Assembly (NCBI RefSeq): GCF_029223195.1
Contig: NZ_JARHUF010000001.1
Span: forward strand, 310,001 to 374,000
Reading direction: 5' to 3'
Length of the DNA stretch: 64,000 bases
Source of the DNA: Vibrio sp. CAU 1672
GTDB taxonomy: Bacteria > Pseudomonadota > Gammaproteobacteria > Enterobacterales > Vibrionaceae
The translations under genes and the position numbers were made by a program. Shown here in pieces: positions 57,812 through 64,000 of the stretch. Every line of letters begins with the position of its first letter. Position 1 is the first letter of the stretch. The notes below the pieces were generated by a model that was not told the DNA's origin, searched no databases, and saw only the letters and a list, made by a program, of their open reading frames with translations.

Positions 57812-59563
57812 ATGTATACCCTTCGTCCCTACCAGGCTGACTCAGTTAAAGCGGTCATTCATTATTTTCGTAAACACTCGACACCGGCGGTGATCGTGCT
57901 GCCCACCGGCGCGGGCAAAAGCTTAGTGATCGCAGAGTTAGCCCGCCTGGCCAAAGGCCGAGTACTGGTTCTGGCCCACGTAAAAGAACTGGTTGAACAA
58001 AATCATGCCAAATATGAAGGCTATGGGCAGAAAGGTGCGATTTTTTCTGCTGGGCTGGGGCGAAAAGAGACCGATCAGCAAGTGGTGTTTGCGTCAGTAC
58101 AATCTGTAGTACGTAACCTGAACGCGTTCAAAAATCAGTTCTCATTACTGGTTATCGACGAGTGTCACCGCGTACCTGACGATAAAAACAGCAGTTATCA
58201 GAAAGTGATCACCCACCTGAAAGAGCTTAACCCGGGCATAAAGGTACTCGGATTAACGGCGACCCCTTACCGGCTGGGGATGGGCTGGATTTACCAGTAC
58301 CACACCCGCGGTCAGGTACGTACTGAAGAATCCCGCTTTTTCCGCGACTGCATTTTTGAGTTACCGATACGCTATCTGCTCGATGAGCAGTTCCTGACCC
58401 CGGCGCGGATGATGGACGCGCCAGTCCTGTCCTACGACTTCTCGCAGCTCAAACCGGCCAGTACCGGACGCTACAAAGAAGCGGAACTGGATATGGTGAT
58501 CGACAAGGCAAAGCGCGCTACGCCGCAGATTGTGGAACAAGTGATGCAGTACGCTCAGGGCCGCCAGGGCGTAATGGTGTTCGCGGCAACGGTTCGTCAC
58601 GCTCAGGAAATCTTCCGCCTGTTACCAGAAGGTGAGACGGCGATTGTGATTGGTGACACCCCGACTCCCGAACGCGATGCGATCATTCAGGCATTTAAAC
58701 ATCGTGAAATCAAATACCTGGTTAACGTGTCTGTTCTGACGACCGGATTTGACGCGCCCCATGTGGACTTGATCGCGATTTTGCGCCCGACGGAGTCGGT
58801 CAGCCTGTATCAGCAAATCGTCGGTCGTGGACTGCGTCTCTCAGAAGGCAAATCGGAATGTCTGGTACTCGACTATGCCGGCAACAGTTACGATTTGTAT
58901 CAACCGGAAGTAGGCGATCCAAAACCAGACTCCAGCAGTGAAATCATTACCATCCCCTGCCCGGCCTGCGGCTTTAATAATAACTTCTGGGGCAAACTCG
59001 ACAGCAACGGCTTTTTGCTCGAGCACTTTGGCCGCCGCTGCCAGGGTTATTTTGAAGATGAGGACACGGGTGAACGTGAGCATTGCGGTTACCGCTTCAG
59101 GGCCAAGTACTGCAGCGAATGCGGCGCGGATAATGACATCGCCGCGCGGATCTGCCACGAGTGCGACGCAACCCTGGTCGACCCGGACAAAAAACTCAAA
59201 GAGGCGCTGAATCTGAAAGATGCCCTGATCTTTGAATGCACCGGGATGGATCTGTCCGTGTTTAAATCCGGCGACGGCAAACCTCAGCTAAGGGTGACTT
59301 ATTCCGGTGATCCCTATCAGGGCGAGGGCCATGCTCAGGTCCACGAGTTTTGGTCGCTGAACACCAAAAAACAAAAGCAAACCTTCAAAGATCAGTTTGT
59401 CCGCCCCCACCTGGCGGACAAACATCGCCCCTTTGAAGAAGCTTCTCCAACCCGGGTGGCTGCAAACCAACACCGTTTCCGCCTGCCGCAGTTTGTCATT
59501 GCCCGTAAGGCAGGGCGATTCTGGAAGCTTCGAGACAAAATATTCGACGATGAACTGAAATGA
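57812..59563 (+). CDS. radD: DEAD/DEAH helicase-like protein RadD (YejH)
   Basis: ATPase in the RecA-dependent DNA repair/crossover processing pathway in E. coli. Seen: 583 aa, the same size; Walker A LPTGAGKS, DECH box (VIDECHRVP), motif III TATPYRLG, motif VI QQIVGRGLR; then a zinc region with CPACGF, CQGYF, and CSECGADNDIAARICHEC; C-terminal WKLRDKIF. Divergent from rsuA, upstream of the PepSY gene. Confidence 0.93.
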   Translation: MYTLRPYQADSVKAVIHYFRKHSTPAVIVLPTGAGKSLVIAELARLAKGRVLVLAHVKELVEQNHAKYEGYGQKGAIFSAGLGRKETDQQVVFASVQSVVRNLNAFKNQFSLLVIDECHRVPDDKNSSYQKVITHLKELNPGIKVLGLTATPYRLGMGWIYQYHTRGQVRTEESRFFRDCIFELPIRYLLDEQFLTPARMMDAPVLSYDFSQLKPASTGRYKEAELDMVIDKAKRATPQIVEQVMQYAQGRQGVMVFAATVRHAQEIFRLLPEGETAIVIGDTPTPERDAIIQAFKHREIKYLVNVSVLTTGFDAPHVDLIAILRPTESVSLYQQIVGRGLRLSEGKSECLVLDYAGNSYDLYQPEVGDPKPDSSSEIITIPCPACGFNNNFWGKLDSNGFLLEHFGRRCQGYFEDEDTGEREHCGYRFRAKYCSECGADNDIAARICHECDATLVDPDKKLKEALNLKDALIFECTGMDLSVFKSGDGKPQLRVTYSGDPYQGEGHAQVHEFWSLNTKKQKQTFKDQFVRPHLADKHRPFEEASPTRVAANQHRFRLPQFVIARKAGRFWKLRDKIFDDELK

Positions 59564-59653
59564 TTGATGCCGGGGATTAGCGGGAGCTGACCCATCATTC
59601 ACTTCCTATTCATCTCTGCAAAGATATACTTGCCGCATACGTTATAGAAAGAG

Positions 59654-60088
59654 ATGAGCATGGATAAATTGCCTGCATTAAACAAACCAATCATCGCGTG
59701 CTGCCTGTTGTTCGCGATATTTGCGGTGCCCGGTTTTGCCAGCCCCCATGATGACAGCACGGGAAACCACAAGGATCAGGTGTCATGGCATGACAGCCGG
59801 CACGCCAGCACTCAGATCGAGTTTGATGAAGATCAGGATGAAGTCTACCGCGCGGTGAAAAATGGCGATATTCGCCCGTTTTCCGAATTATATGCAGCAA
59901 TAGAGCGCGATGTGTATGGTCGTATCATCAAAGTAGAACTGGAAAAAGACGACGGCGTTTGGGTTTATGAGCTTAAAGTCCTGTTTGACAACAACGTTAT
60001 CCGCATTGAGTACGACGCCGCCACATTGGAAATTTTGGAAATAAAAGGCCGAAATCTCAACAAAGCGCTAAAACCTCAAATACAATAA
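59654..60088 (+). CDS. PepSY-like periplasmic protein upstream of a two-component system
   Basis: Likely accessory sensor or regulator. Seen: 144 aa (ATG 59654 or 59660); signal peptide cleaved after FAS; C-terminal PepSY-like repeat (FSELYAAIERDVYGRIIKVELEKDDGV... IRIEYDAATLEILEIKG). The response regulator starts 27 bp after its stop, so they are probably one operon. In related systems PepSY proteins control kinase activity; inferred. Confidence 0.78.
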   Translation: MSMDKLPALNKPIIACCLLFAIFAVPGFASPHDDSTGNHKDQVSWHDSRHASTQIEFDEDQDEVYRAVKNGDIRPFSELYAAIERDVYGRIIKVELEKDDGVWVYELKVLFDNNVIRIEYDAATLEILEIKGRNLNKALKPQIQ

Positions 60089-60115
60089 CCAAAACAATAA
60101 CTACAAGAGCGTGTT

Positions 60116-60775
60116 ATGAAAATACTTGTTGTGGAAGATGATCCTCGATTAGGCGAGCAGATTGTTGAAGCGCTGGAATCCAATGGCTGGGTACCCGAAC
60201 TGTCGCAAGATGGTATTGATGCCCTATATCGTGCCACCGCGGAAGAGTGGGACGTGATAGTACTGGATTTAGGCTTACCCAAATTGGATGGGCTGACGGT
60301 GCTAAACGGCATTCGGGATGAAAACATCAACACACCGGTGGTGATCCTGAGTGCACGGGATACCCTGAGCCAGCGTGTGGAAGGATTAAATGCCGGGGCA
60401 GACGACTACCTCACCAAGCCGTTCGAGATGGTCGAGCTGATTGCCCGCCTTCGTGCCCAGCTACGCCGGGCTTCAGGGAATGCCTCGCCTGTGATGCAAA
60501 TTGGCGATTTAAGCCTCGACACCCGTACGTCCAAAGTCCTGTGGCAGGGACAGGCCGTCAGCCTGACGGCCCTGGAGTACAAAGTGGTAGCGTATTTTAT
60601 GCACAACCCGGACAAAGTCATTTCCCGCACCGAACTGGTTGAACATATTTATAAACAGGATTTTGACCGGGACTCCAACACCATTGAAGTCTTCATCGGA
60701 CGCATTCGCAAGAAAATCGCCCCCAAGATCATCAAAACCGTCAGAGGACTGGGATATCAGCTCAATGCCGAATAA
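60116..60775 (+). CDS. OmpR-family response regulator
   Basis: DNA-binding regulator, PhoP/QseB-like. Seen: 219 aa; receiver with phosphoacceptor Asp51 (VIVLDLGLPKLDG), Thr/Ser switch in VILSARD, Lys in YLTKPFEM; C-terminal winged helix with ALEYKVVAYFMHNPDKVISR and TVRGLGYQLNAE. The kinase start overlaps its last 11 bases. The regulon is unknown. Confidence 0.92.
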   Translation: MKILVVEDDPRLGEQIVEALESNGWVPELSQDGIDALYRATAEEWDVIVLDLGLPKLDGLTVLNGIRDENINTPVVILSARDTLSQRVEGLNAGADDYLTKPFEMVELIARLRAQLRRASGNASPVMQIGDLSLDTRTSKVLWQGQAVSLTALEYKVVAYFMHNPDKVISRTELVEHIYKQDFDRDSNTIEVFIGRIRKKIAPKIIKTVRGLGYQLNAE

Positions 60776-62165
60776 CCATAAGCGTTCCTTTACCCCAATC
60801 AAACGGCTGAGCATCAAAAGTCGCCTGGTCCTGGCGGCGATCGTCTGGTTAACCGCCATGATTCTGGCGGCCGGTGTAACCATCCCGACACAGGTTTACC
60901 GTTACATGGTCGACGATACCCGTGCTCAGCTGAACATTTTTATGGACGAAGTCGCCGCCCAGTTGGAGGTCAACAACCAGGGCCAGCTTTCACTGGCCAC
61001 AGCGTTATCCGATCCGCGTTTTAACCGCCCATACAGTGGCCTGTACTGGGTTGCGTTCACGGACCAAAGCGTCGAACGCTCCCGTTCACTGTGGGATAAG
61101 ACCATCACTTACCACGGTCCGGCTCATGAGGCCATCGGAGCCAGAGAAGAGCCCTTAATCACCCTGGAGAAAACCCTCTACCTGCCCGAATCGCCCAAAC
61201 CGATCCACGTTATAATTGGCATCGATAAAGCACCGTTAGAGAAATCCCTGCAAACCCTGATGAGCCAGTTATGGGTGATCCTCGGCTTGTTGTTTGGCGG
61301 CATTCTGATGGTGATATTAATTCAAATTGCCTGGTCACTCAGCCCGTTAACCAAGCTCCAGCGAGAACTGGCCGAGCTAAAGGCCGGAAAGAAAACCAGT
61401 CTGGAAGAAGAATACCCCAAAGAAATCTCACCGTTGATCGCTGATCTTAACGCCTTACTGTTTCACTACCAGGAACTGCTTGAACGCGCCCGCAATCATG
61501 CCGGTAACCTCTCCCATGCACTCAAAACACCGCTGTCAGTTCTCCGCAATGAACTTCAGTCTCTTGGACCAGCAGCCCAAAACCAGCTCACCCCTCCAAT
61601 TGAGCAAATCCAGCAGCACATTGACTACCACCTTGGACGCGCACGCATGGCAGGCTCAATGAATATCCTGTCGGTTAAGTCTAACCCGGCACTGCGGACA
61701 GACGCGATCACCATGGCATTTGATAAAGTCTACGCCGCTCGCAAGGTCAGCTTAATCAACGAACTGGACTCCGAGCTCTATGTGGCAGTCGAGCAGACTG
61801 ACCTGGACGAAATGCTGGGTAATCTATTGGAAAACAGTTACAAATGGGCAAACAGTATGATCCGGGTGCATGCCCATAGTGATAAAGAGTACATGCATAT
61901 CTTGATTGAAGATGATGGTCCTGGCATTCCAGCCGAACTCCTGACTCGCGTCACTCAGCGAGGCGTCCGGCTGGACGAAACCACACCGGGATCCGGATTA
62001 GGATTAAACATTGTCAGTGAAATGGCGCACAGCTATCGTGGCAACCTGTCGCTCGGCGACAGTGCTTTGGGCGGGCTCAAAGCCACATTAACACTGCATA
62101 GAATTCGCCCGGAGAATACCACACCGCTAAGCCGGATTAATTTGTTCAAAAATACGCCGAATTAA
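60765..62165 (+). CDS. Sensor histidine kinase, partner of the OmpR-type regulator
   Basis: Inner-membrane sensor. Seen: 466 aa from ATG 60765; TM1 about residues 20-42, periplasmic region ~43-175, TM2 ~178-202; HisKA H-box NLSHALKTPLSVLRNE; N-box LGNLLENSYKW; G-boxes DDGPGIPAEL and GSGLGLNIV. PhoQ-like length and layout. A longer frame upstream lies inside the regulator gene. The periplasmic part has no obvious acidic metal patch. Confidence 0.9.
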   Translation: MPNNHKRSFTPIKRLSIKSRLVLAAIVWLTAMILAAGVTIPTQVYRYMVDDTRAQLNIFMDEVAAQLEVNNQGQLSLATALSDPRFNRPYSGLYWVAFTDQSVERSRSLWDKTITYHGPAHEAIGAREEPLITLEKTLYLPESPKPIHVIIGIDKAPLEKSLQTLMSQLWVILGLLFGGILMVILIQIAWSLSPLTKLQRELAELKAGKKTSLEEEYPKEISPLIADLNALLFHYQELLERARNHAGNLSHALKTPLSVLRNELQSLGPAAQNQLTPPIEQIQQHIDYHLGRARMAGSMNILSVKSNPALRTDAITMAFDKVYAARKVSLINELDSELYVAVEQTDLDEMLGNLLENSYKWANSMIRVHAHSDKEYMHILIEDDGPGIPAELLTRVTQRGVRLDETTPGSGLGLNIVSEMAHSYRGNLSLGDSALGGLKATLTLHRIRPENTTPLSRINLFKNTPN

Positions 62166-62246
62166 GGCAAATTCAGCGCAACACGCAAAAATAAACATTT
62201 TTGTATACAGTTATTCGGCTTTTTGCTGATTTAAATGTAATTTTGG

Positions 62247-62282
62247 TTGCTGATAAGCGCGGACGATGATAGTATCCGCGCT
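62247..62282 (+). promoter_or_regulatory. Candidate rplY promoter with inverted repeat around the -10
   Basis: TTGCTG (62247-62252), 17-bp spacer, TAGTAT (62270-62275). Perfect 8-bp arms AGCGCGGA and TCCGCGCT (62256-62263 and 62275-62282) flank the -10, so it could be an operator or form a hairpin near the 5' end of the leader. Confidence 0.45.
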
Positions 62283-62376
62283 CGCTTGAACAGTTCCTGT
62301 TTCAGGCTATACCATGAACACAAGGTCGCATTGTTGTTCGTGAAGTTTTATTTTTACTAATTTGAGAGTAAATACT

Positions 62377-62655
62377 ATGAAATTCGAAGCAGTAGTACGT
62401 ACTGAACTAGGTAAAGGTGCGAGCCGCCGCCTACGTCACGCTGGTCAATTCCCTGCAGTTGTATACGGCGGTGAAGAAGCAGCAGTTGCTATCGTTCTTA
62501 ACCACGATGACGTTGTTAACCAAATGGATAAGCCTGAGTTCTACGAAGGCATCGTTCTGGTTATCGATGGCAAAGAAGTTAAAGTTAAGCCACAAGACGT
62601 TCAACGCCACGCTTACAAGCCAAAAGTTGAGCACATGGACTTCATCCGTATCTAA
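62377..62655 (+). CDS. rplY: 50S ribosomal protein L25
   Basis: 5S rRNA-binding ribosomal protein. Seen: 92 aa from ATG 62377, the E. coli length, starting [20 protein letters not shown], with AVVYGGEEA and [23 protein letters not shown] 62377 gives the family N-terminus; five more codons are open upstream. GAGAG lies 8-9 nt upstream. Short form, without the CTC extension. Strong terminator follows. Codon use is highly biased, as expected for a ribosomal gene. Confidence 0.96.
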   Translation: MKFEAVVRTELGKGASRRLRHAGQFPAVVYGGEEAAVAIVLNHDDVVNQMDKPEFYEGIVLVIDGKEVKVKPQDVQRHAYKPKVEHMDFIRI

Positions 62656-62745
62656 TTCCCTACCAAGGAATTATTCGGATTAAATCCAACCCTTTTGCAT
62701 AAAAAAGATTACCGGCCTTACCAACCGAGAAATCTAAAAAAATTC

Positions 62746-62778
62746 AAAACCCCGGAGACTTACCACCTCCGGGGTTTT
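62746..62778 (+). terminator. Rho-independent terminator after rplY
   Basis: 12-bp stem AAAACCCCGGAG / CTCCGGGGTTTT with a 9-nt loop. Confidence 0.93.
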
Positions 62779-63661
62779 ACTATTTAGACTGTATCAAACA
62801 AGCCACACACGGTATTTAAGCGATGCACCTCACCTTTGCCTACCTTCGCCTCTCCCTGCCAGGGTAAGCTGGATTGAATACATCGCATCCGACAGCAGTA
62901 AAGTCGCGCGCAATGGACTCTTGCTGAGCGTTTCTCTGTTAAGAATAAAAATGAACTGACTTTTATACCAGCCTGCATAAGACTCTGATCATTCTTACTG
63001 GTTAAAAACGCTGATAACCGCATTGTAGATTTAGTGATTAGAATAATTAGTTAACCGAAACCTACGCCTTGTTCTGAGCTATTCTTCCAGCGTAATTATC
63101 TGAACACCTACTTATCCGGATCGATATTACGCCACTATTCAGTGAGCCAAGAAATAGTTTTCACCACGTTGAACTAATATAAAAAAACGGCGTTAATTTC
63201 AGTGAACTTTCATCAGTGGTCAGCATCATCATAATAACCATTGGATACTTTACCACCAAAACCGATCGATATTTTTCTCCGACAGTACTGCGGCTGATGA
63301 ACCCGTGAGCTGTCCGGCCTGCCATACTGGCAGGCAAGAAAATCTTAACTAATTGTTTCTTAAGAATTAGAAAAATGCGTATCTGATAGATTAACCATCA
63401 GTTCCGGCTTCAGACTTGAGCGAAGTGCGCACAGATTCACATAAACAAAATGCATTCAATTTATCAGATCACATTTTCCATCAAATTAGCACCAATTCCA
63501 TCTCCAAAAACCATTTCTGTTTATTTGTAGACTCAGTTTACAGGCTGATGAAATATCGCTGATAACAAGTCGGTAAATAAGAGCAAGATCACTAAACTTT
63601 CACATAAATTCCGTATATTTCACGCCGTTACATAACCAAAATCACAAAGAAAGGATCCCTT
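62779..63661. other. Long gene-free region before the nucleotidase
   Basis: About 880 bp, AT-rich, no supported gene. Seen: a perfect 7-bp hairpin GCCTGCC-ATACT-GGCAGGC (63316-63334) without T-run, and a weak CRP-like site TGCGC-ACAGAT-TCACA (63426-63441). It presumably contains a long leader and the promoter of the 5'-nucleotidase gene, whose ribosome binding site AAAGGA stands just before its ATG. Confidence 0.5.
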
Positions 63662-64000
63662 ATGAAGTTTTCCAAATCCCTCTTGGTACTTTCAGTTGGC
63701 GCTGCTTTAGCAGGATGTGGCGCAGATAGCGTTGACGTTCCATTAACCTGTGAAACAGCTGATTCATGTACTAAATTCACGGTACTTCACACCAACGATA
63801 ACCACGGCCGCTTCTGGGAAAACAGCAAAGGCGAATATGGTATGGCCGCGCGTAAGACATTGATTGAATCGATTCGCGCCGAAGTCGCTGCTAATGGCGG
63901 CGAGTCAATTCTACTCTCTGGTGGTGATATCAATACAGGTGTACCAGAGTCAGACATGCAAAACGCCGTGCCTGACTTCGTCGGTATGAACCTGCTAGGC
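63662..64000 (+). CDS. nutA: 5'-nucleotidase lipoprotein, UshA/NutA family (partial)
   Basis: Cell-surface or periplasmic hydrolase of nucleotides; the vibrio NutA type is a lipoprotein. Seen: the first 113 residues, running off the window end. Lipobox LAGC at about residue 19; metallophosphatase start TVLHTNDNHGRFW with the metal-binding Asp and His; SILLSGGDINTGVPESD. ATG 63662 is 6-7 nt after AAAGGA. Full length (~550 aa) is expected beyond position 64000. Confidence 0.88.
   Translation, partial: MKFSKSLLVLSVGAALAGCGADSVDVPLTCETADSCTKFTVLHTNDNHGRFWENSKGEYGMAARKTLIESIRAEVAANGGESILLSGGDINTGVPESDMQNAVPDFVGMNLLG

Noticed and set aside
62784..63023. 79-codon minus frame after rplY
   Set aside because: Arginine/cysteine-rich chance frame without ribosome binding site.
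63426..63441. CRP-like site upstream of the nucleotidase
   Set aside because: Only one good half-site and more than 200 bp from the start; left as a note only.

Overview
This window reads as chromosomal DNA of a Vibrionaceae gammaproteobacterium, most likely a Vibrio. The gene order trxB-cydD-cydC-serC-(DUF945)-sensor kinase-response regulator-OMP-tfoX-HDOD-lysO-panP, then adh-grxA-ybjL-type antiporter, and later bcr-rsuA-radD-(PepSY)-RR-HK-rplY is, from memory, close to Vibrio cholerae chromosome 1. The FabV/FadE/TetR cluster and NhaA also fit. Species cannot be assigned from this sequence alone. No rRNA, tRNA, CRISPR array or intact mobile element was seen.

Layout. 0-10 kb: outer-membrane phospholipase PldA, a DEAH-box helicase, NAD-malic enzyme, a SanA-type envelope protein, a DASS anion symporter, a membrane diguanylate cyclase and a zinc-rich DUF2797 protein. 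10-18 kb: a translationally overlapping pair (2OG-Fe(II) dioxygenase plus class V PLP enzyme), then thioredoxin reductase, the CydDC thiol exporter and SerC. 18-32 kb: DUF945 protein, a cytosolic kinase with a degenerate receiver and a cyclic-nucleotide-binding fold, its receiver partner, an outer-membrane protein, the competence regulator TfoX, an HDOD protein, LysO, PanP (aspartate decarboxylase), HexR, an eroded Tn5/IS50-like insertion sequence, an iron-type alcohol dehydrogenase and glutaredoxin 1. 32-40 kb: AspT-type antiporter, FabV, a FadE lacking the usual membrane anchor with a PsrA-like TetR regulator, and NhaA. 40-47.6 kb: an ABC transporter operon with an AttH-like secreted protein, a MATE pump and a YbjT-like reductase. 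47.6-54.7 kb: an extracellular electron transfer locus (CymA-like and PdsA-like cytochromes divergent from MtrC-MtrA-MtrB). 54.7-64 kb: DUF2913 protein, Bcr/CflA pump, RsuA, RadD, a PepSY protein with an OmpR-type two-component system, ribosomal protein L25 and the start of a 5'-nucleotidase lipoprotein.

How the parts work together. The electron transfer locus encodes 4 + 2 + 10 + 10 CXXCH haem sites plus the outer-membrane barrel, a complete quinol-to-outside path. TrxB, CydDC, GrxA and the cytochromes all need controlled thiol chemistry in cytoplasm and periplasm. FabV (fatty acid synthesis) and FadE (degradation) sit together, and the promoter of the psrA-like/fadE operon carries both a FadR-type and a PsrA-type palindrome, so synthesis and breakdown are probably coordinated here. 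The most unusual items are the dioxygenase/PLP pair with a perfect 17-bp palindrome in its leader, the kinase with a pseudo-receiver paralogous to its partner regulator, the His-Ser-Asp version of the PldA triad, and the IS50-like relic after hexR.
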